A DNA stretch of 64,000 nucleotides, taken from the NCBI RefSeq assembly GCF_029784165.1, contig NC_073696.1, positions 193,114,498-193,178,497 of the forward strand, read 5' to 3'. The notes under the pieces were generated by a model. That model had not been told where the DNA came from and ran no database searches. It saw only the letters and a list, made by a program, of their open reading frames with translations. This DNA is from Wyeomyia smithii. Its lineage: Eukaryota > Arthropoda > Insecta > Diptera > Culicidae. This document shows positions 31,695 to 44,048 of the stretch, in pieces. A program made the translations under genes and the position numbers. Within the stretch, counting starts at the first letter, position 1; every line of letters begins with the position of its first letter.

Positions 31695-34600
31695 TCAAAT
31701 TTTAATGCCAGCATTTTTTATAAACCCGTATAGCTGTGTCATGTACTGGAGATCACCGCTTCCCAGAATGTCTCTAACGGGTACGTTCGGTTGTTTTCCT
31801 CGGGCCCGAAGGGAATCTATAAGCTCAGACCTAACACCACAGTATTCGGTACACGACCAAACAACATGCTCGATGTTATGGTAGCCATCGCCACAAACGC
31901 AGTGATTACTGTCTACAAGCCCTATACGAAAGAGATGCATGTTTAACGTATAGTGATTGGACATAAGTCTGGACATCACGCGAATGAAGTCCCGACCTAC
32001 ATCCAACCCCTTGAACCATGCTTTCGTCGATACCTTACGAAAAATGGAATGTAGCCACCGTCCCAGTTCATCTGAGTTCCATGATGATTGCCAACTGTTG
32101 AGTGTTCTCTGACGCAAAATGCTATAAAATTCATCATAAGCAATTGGTCTTACATAAATATCGCCATCAATAGCACCCACCTTAGCTAAAGCGTCAGCCT
32201 TTTCATTGCCCGGAATGGAACAATGAGAAGGGACCCACGCTAAGGTAACCCGGTAATTTTTATCTGTTAAAGCACTTAAAAACCGCCGTATTTTCCCCAG
32301 GAAATACGGGGTGTGCTTCACAGTCTTCATCGATCGCAGAGCCGCACTGAGACTGTCTGTGAAGATGAAGTAGTGGTCTATGGGCAGGGTTTCGATGATC
32401 CCAAGAGAGTACTGAATGGCAGCAAGTTCTGCGACGTACACGGAAGCAGGAGCATCGAGTTTGTAGGAGGCGGTAAAATTTTCGTGGAAAACACCGAAGC
32501 CAGTGGACTCATCTAGATTAGATCCGTCAGTGTAAAACCTTTTATCATAACTAACATGTTTAAACTGATTGGAAAAATTTTTAGGGATCTCTTGGGGTCG
32601 CGATTGATCCGGGATACCAGGAATGTCTTGTTTCATGGTGGTGTCGAAGAATATAGCATTATTAAAAGTATCTAAAAGTGCGACATTGGAGGAATCGTAT
32701 GAAGAAGGATTAATATCTTGAGCCATATAGTCAAAATATAAAGTCATAAATCTGGATTGAGATTGAAGGTCGACCAACCTCTCGAAATTTTCAATTACTA
32801 ATGGGTTCATAACTGTGCATCGAATTAGCAACCGGTAAGAGAGATTCCAAAAACGATGTTTCAACGGAAGAATACCCGCTAGCACTTCAAGACTCATCGT
32901 ATGGGTCGACTGCATGCAACCTAAGGCAATACGCAAACAACGATACTGTATTCGTTCCAGTTTGATCAAATGTGTGTTTGCTGCGGAGCGGAAGCAGAAA
33001 CACCCGTACTCAATTACAGACAATATCGTTGTTTGGTAAAGCCTTAGAAGGTCTCCTGGGTGGGCTCCCCACCAGGTTCCGGTAATCGTACGAAGCAAAT
33101 TAATCCTCTGTTGGCATTTTTGTGTCAGATACCTAATATGACAAGCCCAGGTGCATTTAGAGTCGAACCAGACCCCGAGATATTTAGCGACTAAAACCTG
33201 AGAGATCGTTTTACCCGTTAGTAGGAGCTGCAGCTGAGCTGGATTATGCTTCCTAGAAAAAACGACCAGCTCAGTTTTCTCCGGAGAGAATTCGATACCC
33301 AGCTTAGGAGCCCATTCAGACAAATTGTCTAAGGTATCTTGCAATGGTCCTTGCAGATCGCTAGCCTCGCTACCAGTAATGGATACAACGCTATCGTCTG
33401 CAAGTTGCCTTAGCGTGCATGAATTTGCAAGACTTTCATCGATGTTATTGACGTAAAAATTATATAAGAGAGGACTTAAACATGAACCCTGGGGAAGACC
33501 CATGTAACTAATTCGGGAAGTTGTCGAATCGCCATGTGAGAAATACATATGCTTTTCTGACAACAAATTGAGCAAAAAGTTATTCAAATTTGGTGAAAGT
33601 CCCTGCGAATGAAGTTTCGCGCTTAAAACTTCTACAGAGACAGAGTCAAAAGCCCCCTTAATATCCATGAACGCAGAAGCCATTTGCTCTTTTCGAGCAA
33701 AGGCTAGTTGAATTTCAGTAGAAAGCAACGCTAGGCAATCGTTCGTCCCTTTGCCCCGGCGAAAGCCAAATTGAGTATCTGAAAGTAACCCGTTTGTTTC
33801 AACCCATTTGTCTAACCGTAAGAGGATCATTTTCTCCATTAATTTCCGGAGGCAAGAGAGCATCGCAATCGGCCTATATGAATTGTGATCAGAGGCAGGT
33901 TTCCCGGGTTTCCGAATAGCAATGACTTTTACCTCCCTCCAGTCGGCGGAACAATATTTAGCTCAAGAAACTTGTTGAACAAATTCAACAAGCGTCTTTT
34001 TGCAGAGTCGGGTAGATTCTTCAACAGGTTGAATTTTATTCTATCTAACCCTGGAGCCTTATTGTTGCACGACAGGAGAGCCATTGAAAATTCCAACATC
34101 GAAAATGGAGGCTCTTCCGTAGTTACTAATAACGCGTCGCGAAAGGTTTTTCTGTTCCAGTACAGAGTCCGGACAGACCTTTTTGGCAAAATCGAGTATC
34201 CAGCGATCTGAATACTCCTCGCTTTCATTCGAAACGTCACGGTTCCGCATGCGCCTGGCGGTATCCCAAAGAGTGCTCATCGCTGTTTCCCTCGACAACG
34301 CGTTTACGAACCGCCGCCAGTACCCGCGTTTTTTCGCCTTTACTTAGCTCTTCATCTGCCTGCCCAGTGCCTCGTACTTTCGAAGCAGGTTGACAGTGCC
34401 GTACTCCCGGTAGTCCTTATACGCCGCGGACCTTCGCACGTACAGCTCAGAGCACTCTTTGTCCCACCATTTGTTGGGAGGGCGCTGTCTAATCGTTACC
34501 CCGGGTATCGGTTTCGTCTGAGCTTGAGTCGCGGCGTCGATTATCAAGCCAGCTAAGAACGCGTATTCTTCCTCCGGAGGAAGTTCCTCGTGAGTCTCGA

Positions 34601-35372
34601 TAGATTGCGCTATAATAGACTCATAACACTTCCAATCTATATTACGTGTAAGGTCGTAGGAAATATTGATTGGGTTCGGGGGAGTTGAACCATTAGCAAT
34701 TGATATAACGATTGGAAGATGATCACTACCGTGGGGATCGTTGATTACTTTCCACTGGCAATCTAACGCTAGTGATGTCGAGCAGAGGGATAGGTCAAGC
34801 ACGCTTTCACGTGCTGGAGGATTAGGTACGCGTGTCGCTTCCCCAGTATTCAAAACTGTCATATTGAAATCGTCGATCAAGTTACAGATTAAAGAAGATC
34901 GGTTGTCGTCGTACAGCGACCCCCATAGCGAACAGTGAGAGTTAAAATCTCTCAAAATCAAAAAAGGTGCGGGAAGCAATTCTGCTAAATCAAGGAGTTG
35001 CTTCTGTTCAATCCGCGCGGATGGGGGAATATATAACGAAACAAGGCAAAGGTCTTTTCATTTCATATTCGTTTGAATGGCAACAACTTCAATATTCGAG
35101 ATCGAGGGGAGGTCGATTCTGAAAAAAGAATAGCACTTTTTGATCCCTAAAAGTACCCCTCCACCGTGTGAGTCTCGATCTCGACGAATGATGTTGAAAT
35201 CGTGGAAATTAAGTTGGTCATTTGAATTGAGAAAAGTTTCACAGAGCGCGAACGCATCACAATTGTATGTGTTTATCAAATGTGGAAATAAATCGAATTT
35301 GGGGATGATACTTCTGCAGTTCCACTGTAACACAGTGACAAAATTCCTAACCTCTTTCGACGTATTAGTCAT
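31695..35372 (-). pseudogene. I-clade LINE copy 2 ORF2 (endonuclease, RT, RNase H), decayed
   Basis: Starts at 35372 with ATG overlapping the ORF1 stop by 8 nt (ATGACTAA). The endonuclease N-terminus (LQWNCRSIIPK, ALCETFLNS) runs to a TGA at 35058-35060. The same frame resumes at 34979 (RDFNSH where copy 1 has GDFNSH, and GSDHLPI), meets a stop at 34344-34346, then 34298-34140. A +1-type frame change around 34130 and a return near 33950 enclose NKAPGLDRIKFNLLK. From 33863 to 31695 the frame is open for 722 codons: RT with FMDIKGAFDSV, GLPQGSCLSPLLYN and LADD, then RNase H with YTDGS and HCSIPGNEKAD. In the RNase H the FTDSLS block has lost about two codons (FTDSLSAALRSM). Confidence 0.85.
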
Positions 35373-36725
35373 CGAAAGATACGATAGCTGAAATGAGGGG
35401 CCAAGTTGCTGCTAGTTGCTTCAAATAGGTTTTCACTGTAGGGAGAAGGGCAAGAAGAATGTTTTGAAGGGGATCTGGTATGTTGAATGTTTTAAATATC
35501 CAGTCCACAATATCAGAGAATTTTATGAACCCTGTTTCTTTTATGTCTTCTGATCGAGAAATGAGTGCACGAGGGGTTTTTGGTGCCCCAGGAAGCGGTG
35601 GGTACTCCTGGTTTGATTTGAAATTAAAACCGGGGGGTACTTGCTTCGGTTTTTCTTCACCGCTTCCTTTCTGTGTTGTCTTATTGGTCATTCCGCTAGG
35701 GGTTATCTTACGACCTTTGCGAGAAAGATTAGGAGAGTTGAGCATTCTCCTCTTCCTAGATCCCTCTGGCAAGGCATAAGAACACCCTTCGACGGGATCG
35801 TCAGATGTACCCTCATCGGTTGGCAAAAAGAAAAAGATGTTTCCTGTCGAGGGTAACTCAGCTCTCTTAGGCATTTCTGCAAAAGAGCGCTTTGATCGTT
35901 CCTTAAGGGAACGCTTAATTTTTTCCTCGCGCTGTTTGTACGCGGGACACGCCGAAAGGTCATGCCGAGTTCCCTCGCAGTAAAGACACTTTTCAGTATC
36001 CTCACTGCAAGCGGTCTCAGCATGATTGCCTCCGCACTTGCTGCAGCGTGCCTTGTTGCAGCAGTAGGTGACTGTATGACCTAACTGCTTGCAGTTTTGG
36101 CAATGCATGACCCGCGGCACAAACAGGCAGACGAACCCTGTCCAAAGAGATGTAGTTCGGCAGTGCGGATCCGGCGAATGTTACACGGAAGGAATCCGAA
36201 GGGAGGAATTTCTTTTTCCCTTCTTCGATGGATACTGAATGTAATTGCTTGACATCCAGTATCTTTACATCTTGAATCAGGGGGTTCTTGAAGCAGCCAA
36301 CCCCGTGACGCAAAATGTTATCGACCGTGAGGCTTCCTTCGGTAACCACACCGTCGATCTCCACGTCCTTGGCAGGGATGTACACGCGGTACTCCCTTGT
36401 AAAGAGCTCGTAGCTAGCAATTTCGTTTGCTTGCTTCAAGCTACTCACGACAACTCGCAGTTTGTTCGGCCTCACCTTCGTAATCTCGGTTACGGCCGAA
36501 AACTGTTTTGCCAGGTCCTTTCCTATTTGTATAATGTTAAGAGGCTTCTTTATGGGCCAAAAGTAAACTACGAACGGACCTTTCGAAGCATCTGGGTAAG
36601 CTTTCACCCGTGTTACCGGTACCCTTGGTACGGGGCTAGGTAGCGGGGAAGGTAGAGGGGGAGATCTCAATCTCTTCCCCATTTGTTTCCACATCCAGGA
36701 ATAGTTGCACCTGCATGTCGTCCAT
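35365..36725 (-). pseudogene. I-clade LINE copy 2 ORF1 (gag-like), frameshifted
   Basis: The probable start is ATG at 36725 (MDDMQVQLFLDVETNGEEIE), which runs out of frame near 36640. The next frame holds VKAYPDASKGPFVVYFWP, NIIQIGKDLAKQFSAVTEI and the region missing from copy 1 (LKQANEIASYELFTREYRV, and VTEGSLTVDNILRHGVG). A one-base shift near 36133 leads into the knuckles CQNCKQLGHTVTYC, CSKCGGNHAETAC and CLYCEGTRHDLSAC and the conserved C-terminus ending SFDD. Confidence 0.8.
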
Positions 36726-36861
36726 TTTGCGGGAGCGTTACGCTCTACCGCACACAAACGATAAATATTCGAATGTGGGGGGGTGGGGGGATCAAGTAGT
36801 TGATATTAAATTGTAAAAACAATTTTTAAACTACAGTGGATCAAAATAAAAAAAAAGACAG

Positions 36862-36992
36862 TAATGCTAATACTAATAACAATAGTAATAATAGTAATAA
36901 TAACAATAATAATTATAACAATAATAATAATAATTACAATAATAATAATAATAATTATAATAATAACAATAATAATAATAATATTAATATAA
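36862..36992. repeat. AAT/AAC microsatellite
   Basis: Trinucleotide run of AAT with scattered AAC and TTA variants. The asparagine-rich ORF across it is an artefact. It lies upstream of ORF1 of LINE copy 2. Confidence 0.9.
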
Positions 36993-37745
36993 ATGATAAA
37001 AATTCTAAAGTGAATACTTCACCGAACGTCTAAGTCACGACCTCACGGCTGATAGTTGGATTAATCGAGTGTCTCCGCAGAACAAACAATGACGATCCAG
37101 CTTCGTGTTGTGACACAGTGGCCGTATCTTACACTCGACCTTGTAGATGCCACTTGTGGTTGACTTCCACTCGCTCGATCGTATGATGGTCCGTGCTGCT
37201 AGCGGGGTAACAGCGGTGCGGGAGAATTATTCTTGCTGATATATCAGCTGCGTATCAGATCACTGGCGGGGTAGCCTGCCCCTACCAGTGTGCAGAAGAT
37301 GTATCTGCCGATATATTGCAGGCTATTGTTATCGCACACAAAAACTAATCGAAAAAAAAAAACACCCGTACGATAACTCGTGTATTGTTATTTTGCGAAT
37401 CAAACGGAGATAAACAATTTGCGTCTAATCAAGACGAAAGCAAAACAACGAATGTGTCTAAAATCTGTATAGATCATAAACAGTGCAATCTATTTTTCAT
37501 TTTTGCGACCTGAAGTACTTCAAGATCAGAAGATTGCGATCAACCATGTAATTATTGAACCTGCTTATTAAATAAACTTGAGAGAAGGGTGTTACGGAAT
37601 TGATATTAGTATTTTGCCGCTCTCGGAACTCGGATAAATAGACCAAATGACCGGTTTGACAACACAGTGTAACAAAAATTTACTTTTTCCTCTCCCTTGG
37701 CTTCTATGTATAATTTTTTTAAGTAGTTTGATGCAAAAATAAATT

Positions 37746-38179
37746 TACACTAAAGTCGCTTTTTACGCGGGGGATACGTGCCGCGTGAAAAAAAAGCGCA
37801 TAAAAAAACCGCGTAAATTCCGGAATCCGCGTAAAAAAAAACGCGTTAATTCCGGAAACCGCGTAAATTCCGGAATCCGCGTAAAAAAACCGCGTAAATT
37901 CCGGAATCCGCGTAAAAAAACAGCGTTAATTCTGCATTCCGAGTGAAGGGGAACCGAAATCCGGGCAAAAAAAATACTGCGTAAATCCCGGAATCCGCGT
38001 AAAAAAAACCGCGTAAATTTCGGAATCCGCGTAAAAAACGCGTAGATTCCGGAATCCGCGTGAAAAACGCGTAGATTCCGGAATCCGCGTGAAAAACGCG
38101 TAGATTCCGGAATCCGCGTAAAAAAAGCCGCGTAAAAAAACTCGCGTAAAAAAACCGCGTAAAAAGCGACCTCAGTGTA
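37746..38179. mobile_element. Expanded TA-flanked fold-back MITE, ACGCGG family, copy C
   Basis: 434 bp, three times the length of copies A and B. The ends are TACACTAAAGTCGCTTTTTA and the inverse of TACACTGAGGTCGCTTTTTA. The interior has about ten tandem words of the type AATTCCGGAATCCGCGTAAA, including four near-identical ~30-bp units at 38035-38130. The minus-strand ORF over it is repeat-derived. Confidence 0.78.
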
Positions 38180-38206
38180 CTCGAGTTTGAACCCATTTCA
38201 TCTTAA

Positions 38207-38979
38207 GGGACAACAATGGCGCCATTTAGAATTTTCGAGAAATCGGAGTTGTTCGATGTTTTTTCGACGCCATTTTGTTTTAAAGCCAAATATCAAAATT
38301 CTAAGAGTTTGTCCACATATTAGCATCTTTTTAACGGTTTTGGCATCGTTTTAGTATATTTCACGAAGCATTATGTAGAGCATTATTGGTAATTTAAAAT
38401 TAATCGAAGACGCGATGATTCTGTCTCATAGCTGAAGCGAGATTTTTATGTTTTGACCGGTCCTGCCCAAAAATGAGACCCCCTCCTCGCAAAAGGGGTA
38501 GGACCATGTGAAGACATATTATTATCGTATCTTTGAGTATCGTTTACACTTTTGATATTACATTTTACAGATTTCAAATTAATTAATTTAACGTCGAGAT
38601 GAACCTATTTTAGTATTGTGAGGGAAATGGGGCAAAATCTACATGTTGCTGACATTTCACGTGGATCAGATACCTACCAATCGATTTCTGAGACTTCTTT
38701 ATTCAATATAAGACATAATTTGACTCTCACTTTTAGATATTAGCGCATTACCGTCAATGCTCTACATACTCGATATTATTATGCTTTGTGAAATATACTA
38801 AAACAATGCCAAAACCGTTTTCGTAGAAAGTCCGATTTAAGATCGGTTTTCTTAAAGACGGGTAAAAAGATCCTAATATGTGGAAAAACTCTTAGAACTT
38901 CTTTCAAACAAAATGGCGTCGAAAGAATATCGGAAATGTCCGATTTCTCAAAAATTCAAATTGGTGCCATTGTTGCCCC
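38207..38979. mobile_element. TTAA-flanked fold-back element (~773 bp)
   Basis: Ends in GGGACAACAATGGCGCCA and the inverse of GGGGCAACAATGGCACCA, with TTAA directly outside each end (38203-38206 and 38980-38983). The arms are ~180-240 bp long and imperfect, carrying GACGCCATTTTGTTT and TTTTGGCATCGTTTTAGTAT on both sides in inverse order. No transposase is present. TTAA duplications occur in piggyBac-type and some mosquito MITE families. Confidence 0.7.
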
Positions 38980-39220
38980 TTAAGGTGACTCGTGGAACTC
39001 GTGGAATTTTTTATTTGCAACATACTACATCAAAAAATCATACATAGAAGCCAAGGTGAAAAAAATGTTGCATTGGTTATCATTGTTAACCGGTTGCCTG
39101 TCACCGTTCTGTTCTCAATCACACTAGACGACCGTTTTCAGTGGTGGTTTGTCGACGTTATTGATGGTTTTCGTGTGGAACAAAAAAGAAGCGCACATTT
39201 TTTTATTTGACAATTTCCTA

Positions 39221-40220
39221 GGGGAACTGCTCCATTATTCATCTCATTAAGTCGATATTCACGAAGCATCCACGGATTGAACACCAAATTTTCACAAAAT
39301 CATTGAACAAATAAACTAAATATGCTTACGTGCTCTTATGGAATCATTTAGCATTGTATATTTAGTAAAATTAGCTAGATTTATCCTGAATTTTGTAAAA
39401 CAAACCGTTTTAAACAACGCTTCCATATCCATCTCAAAACTTGAATCACTGCTCAATTATTCATCTCACGACGCCCCCATATTCATCACACTGTTAATCA
39501 TGAATGAATCACATTATCATGAATGAACGAAGCCGCAGCCCGTCGTAGTAGGTTACCTAGATATCCGCTGTAGTAGTTTACGTGCAAAATCGGTAACCTA
39601 GGTAACCACTGCAGTGCTTTCGATTTATGTCAATTATGTTAAAATAATTAAACATTTTCAGTATGATTTTTTCGTATTAACGAAAATTGATTTGGCAACT
39701 TTTGATTTTCTTCAACGCAGTGAAAACAGATGAAAATACATACAGGTGAAGTTTAAGAAATGTAGACATTCATCTCATATATTTCTGCTAATTCCAGAAT
39801 TTCCAGAAAGTCTTAGGAAATTTGAAGTGAACATTTTAGAGATTAAAAAATTCTTAGTGTAGTGAGTGATTTTGTTTAGTGATTGAAATAAAAAGTGGCC
39901 CGCTAGTGATGAAAAAAACTTTGGTTGGCTGCTGAACGAGTCTTGATGTAGCCGTATAGAACAATGCACGGATTTTGTTTTCCGAGGTAGGTGATTGAAT
40001 TAAATGAGTTTTCGAGTGCAGATGCCCGACTATAATGTCAAATGTAGTGCTTTTTAGTGAGGTTTTGAAGATTATAGTTTATGAGGAATCTAAAGTGAAC
40101 TAAGAAGAATTCATTCCATGGATTAGCAGATTGGTTTAAGAAGAAAATATGCGTTTTTTCCTGTTTTGATGTTGTATGAGATAAATATATGGGCTGAGAT
40201 AAATAATGGAGCAGTTCCTC
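39221..40220. mobile_element. TA-flanked fold-back element (1.0 kb)
   Basis: The left end GGGGAACTGCTCCATTATTC matches the inverse of the right end (GAGGAACTGCTCCATTATTT), with TA at both borders (39219-39220, 40221-40222). Inside are CATATTCATC and ATTCATCTCA phrases. A related piece is at ~58178-58395. Non-coding. Confidence 0.6.
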
Positions 40221-40599
40221 TAGTTGACAATCGTTGAGAATGGTTGGCAAAAAGTAGAAACTTCTCTATTTTTGCACCAAGAGCGGTGGCGGTGAACTGC
40301 TGTAGCGGTTAGTCTTACATAGGCTTAAGACCGGTTATACTCTACGAGCAAGATACATGGACTTTCTATGCTTTGATGGATGACATAAGTCCTGGATCTG
40401 CAAGGGTCCCGACGTCTTCGTTGTACAGGCGACGTGGTGGTACAAGCCATAAAGCGAAGGACTAATGGGAGTCTCCCAAATGTATGGTATGTTCCGGATA
40501 ATCGGTAAGCCGGCTGTGAAACCACGGGCGTAAGGGTGACGCAACTGAACCTGAACCATTGCTTCGCGGCCCAGTAGCTGCTACACCAAGCAGCCACTG

Positions 40600-43000
40600 A
40601 GTCGTTGTCGGACATCGTCATCGTATCGAACCTCTACCGCATCCCTCCCGAAAACTCACTAACTGGGTTTCAGATGAGTCCAGTATGGCGACCATATGTA
40701 CGACGAGCAAGTTCCCGCTTTAGGAGGTTGTTTCAACCTCAGAAGAAGGGTACGTGGTAACCAAGGTGTACGGAGTGTTCTACTGCAGTTGTTATGCTCA
40801 GCCAGGTTGATCTACCGAAAGGTTCACCAAGATGGTCGACCTGTTATCCATGGTGCTAACGGGCCTAACGCCGTTGGTGGTGGCGGGCGACTTCAACGCT
40901 TGGGCTGTTAAGTGGGGAAGTCGCTTCACGAACTAGAGGGGTCAGATCTTGTTGGAGGCTTTGGCACAGCTCAACCTAGATCTGGCCAACGTTGGGAACA
41001 AATGTAGAAATGATGCGGAGTAGATCATCGACGTGACGTTTTCCAGCCCAAGACTGATCAAGAACAGGAGGGTAGACGATAGCTATACTAATAGCGACCA
41101 CTAGTTGGTTCACTACAGTGTAGACAACAGCTAAAGGCGGTAAGCGACGGGTAGAGCCAACATCCCGACCGTCAGCGGGTGGAAGACATCGCATTTCGAT
41201 GCCGAGGTATTCGAAGAGGCGATGAGAAGAGAGCGCGAAGGGGGCATTTGGCTCCGCCCGACTGCTGATCAACTAGCTGCCATGCTATCGCGGCCGTGTG
41301 ACGCCACCATGCCTAGGGCTCGCCAACCTAGGAATGGGAAGCCACCGATTTACTGGTGGACGGACGCGATCGCCGACCTTCGCAGTGCGTGTCTCCTTGC
41401 GAGACGAAAGAGAACAGAGCGCCGCGCAGCATTCGGTTTTGCGAGATCGATAATAAATAAAGAATACGAGAAAGGCAACCAAGAGGGCCTGCTCCGATAG
41501 GCTATGTGCAAGTGCCAATACGAATCCGTGGGGTGACGCCTACAGGATCGTAAAGGCCAAGAGCAAAGACGCGCTGGCGCCTGCAGAGCGATCACCAGCG
41601 ATGCTGGAGCGTATCATCAAGGGACTCTTTCCACGCCACGAGCCAAGCTTTTGGTCTCTGATGGTCGAGTCTCACATAGACATAGACCAGGGATGGTCGG
41701 CCATCCCTGCCGAACATCCAATCCGTGAGTGACGACAGCCGTGTCGAGGTTGAGGGGAGGCAAGGGTTACGAATGAGGAACTCATCGTGATCGCCAAATC
41801 CCTTAAGGGAAACAAGGCACCGGGACCGGATGGTATCCCTAACCTGGCAGTCAGGCTGGCGATAAAAACGGCCCCCGGGCTGTTCCGGGCAGTCATGCAG
41901 AGGTGCCTGGATGACTGTCTTTTTCCGGACAGCTGGAAGTGGCAGAGACTGGTTTTACTGCCGCAGGTTGGGAAGCTGCCAGGGGACCCCTTGGCATAAG
42001 GCCCATTTACTTGCTGGACACTGCGGACAAGATGCTTGAGAGGATTATCCTCAACAGACTGGTGAGGCAAGTAACCAGTTCGGCTTCCGGAAGGGCAGGT
42101 CTAAGTTGGATACTATTTCGTATAGATGCTATTTCGTTGGATGCTATTTCGTTTCATAGCGCCAGTTGGGACTCCATAGCGCTCGCGCTTAGGAGCATCC
42201 ATGTACCGGTATCGCTGTACATGGTTCTGAAAAATTACTTCCAGAATCGAGTGCTTGTTTACAACACGGAGGATGATCAGAAGTGCGTCCCAAAAACCGC
42301 AGGAGTTCCGCAAGGTTCTATCCTGGGCCCGGTGTTGTGGAATGTCATGTATGACAGGGTGTAGAAATTCAAGTTCCCTGTAGGGTTTGTGATCGTCGGC
42401 TTTGCAGACGACATAACGCTAGCGGTTTACGGCGAGTCGATCGAGGAGGTTTAGTTGACGGCCGCGCACTGTATACGCAAGGTCAAGGACTGGATGCGCT
42501 TCAGAAAACTGGAGCTAGCGCATCATAAGACGGAGGTCACGGTTGTGAAGAACCGTAAATCGGATCGGTCCAGAGCGTTAGGTACTAACAGTTACCGTGG
42601 TAAACTGGAAAGTACCTACAGGCTCATGTGCCTGAGAGTTGCGAGTGCGTATCGTACTGTGTCATACGATGCAATCTGTGTCTTGTCCGGCATGATGCCT
42701 ATCAACATCACCATCAAGAAGGACAGAGAGTGTTTCGACCAAAGTGACACAAGGGGCATACGAGGTACCAGAAGGCCGTTCTCGATGCTCCGTTGGCAAC
42801 GGGAATGGTCTAACTCCACAAAGGGCCGATGGACGCACCGACTTATTCCGGCGACCACCCGGACATCTGGAGCGCGGCTTGTGCCAACGCCTCACAGATC
42901 GTCCTGGAGCTACAACGTGTGTGGCGGGTCAACCTCCAACACGCCAGTCGCCAGTCTCCAGGTAGTTAGCTAGGAGGTTATAAAAGTAAAGAGGGTGCAT
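40600..43000 (+). mobile_element. R1-clade LINE relic
   Basis: Plus strand, heavily mutated. The endonuclease remnant is VVAGDFNAWAVKWGSR near 40885-40930. A linker follows with PPIYWWTDAIADLRSACLLA (41345-41400) and RRAAFGFARSIINKEYEK. The RT part starts KGNKAPGPDGIPNLAV (41807-41855), then MQRCLDDCLFPDSWKWQRLV and RPIYLLDTADKMLERIILNR (42000-42060). AGVPQGSILGPVLWNVMYD follows at 42299-42355, and GFADDITLAVYG (42395-42430) carries the catalytic FADD. The C-terminal part with WQREWSNSTKGRWTHRLIP is at 42790-42850. This pattern is typical of the R1 clade. Many stops and frame changes, plus a deletion between ~42100 and 42130, make it inactive. Confidence 0.78.
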
Positions 43001-44048
43001 CACGCACAAACGCCAGTCTCCGATGTAATACTCAACCGTCGTTCCGGGAAGACCAGGGCTGGAGATCAGGACAGGAACCAGTAGGTGTTTGGGGGAGTGT
43101 AACTACCCCAGCATCTCTTCCCTAGTTTGATCCCCACCCTGAGTTCTCTTCTCAAATATCTGTTCGTAGATTTCCCCGCCACCTTTAAATAAATAAACAG
43201 GAGGACTTGCGAGCACTCGGAGTTTTCGACCGACGGGTGCCAAGAACCATTTTCGGTGGCGTGCAGAAAGGTGTGTGCCGGCGAAGAATGAATCACGAGC
43301 TCGAGTAACTCGCTGGCTTTGCAGGTTACAGAAAGACTCATTTCTTAAGCGGTTATATCTCTGAGAGTTGACGGATATAATAGATCGATAAGGGACAGTC
43401 AGAGACCAACCGCCGAATTGTCGAAGAAAAAAATCAGTGAAAAATTAGGATAGACAGTCAGAACGTGCCCAATGATCAAATTGTGTCAGCTCAAGTAGGC
43501 AATCGTGGCACTTTGATCTCTTCCCTCCTTCCCCGGTGTCAGGAGGAACGAGAATTGCAAATCATCGGAATTTTCCTCATGAAGTTTAGTGCTACGCTTC
43601 GACTGTTCGTCGTCCAGTGCCGTATCAATGATCCAGGAAAAATGGTTTATAACATGAATTTACTCTTTTTTCATCAATAGTCAGTAACTCTTTCTCAAAC
43701 GTCTCCTGAGAAAACACCCGAAAGAGCAGAGCAAGCTGGTTTGAGAGAAGACCGAACACTGCTATTCTTTTAAACATATAAAAAGTGTTTGACTGTGTTT
43801 GGCATGATTTGGACTATAAAAATTTTCCTATATTTACAATAAAAAAAAAAAATCATAAATTTTGTACTATGCGATTTGAAGCAGCTTCCAAGGTTCGGTT
43901 CAATCGAACATAGGCCTACTAGTATCAAAATATTAGAAACTATGTCAAATGGAATTATGTATTACCAGTTGTTAACAAAAATCGTTGAAACCCACAAATT
44001 CTTTCGTAAACTGTCTTTTTGGTAAATGAGTTAGTAATAAAGTTAGTT

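Larger units (their letters stand above)
31327..37454 (-). mobile_element. I-clade LINE, copy 2, antisense in the transporter intron
   Basis: On the minus strand, with the same ORF1/ORF2 layout as copy 1 and a shared 3' UTR beginning TTATTTGACACGGCAC. The likely borders are the near-direct repeat TGTCTAAAATCYGT (31313-31326 and 37455-37468; one mismatch), which would give a ~700-nt 5' leader containing an AAT/AAC microsatellite at 36862-36992. The 5' leader does not resemble that of copy 1, so either the 5' ends differ or the right border is uncertain. ORF1 has two frameshifts; ORF2 has two stops and two compensating frameshifts. Confidence 0.75.

Noticed and set aside
36836..37033. Asparagine-rich ORF
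   Set aside because: Translation of the AAT/AAC microsatellite.
37846..38196. 116-codon minus-strand ORF
   Set aside because: Lies wholly within the expanded ACGCGG fold-back element; its protein is a short repeat.
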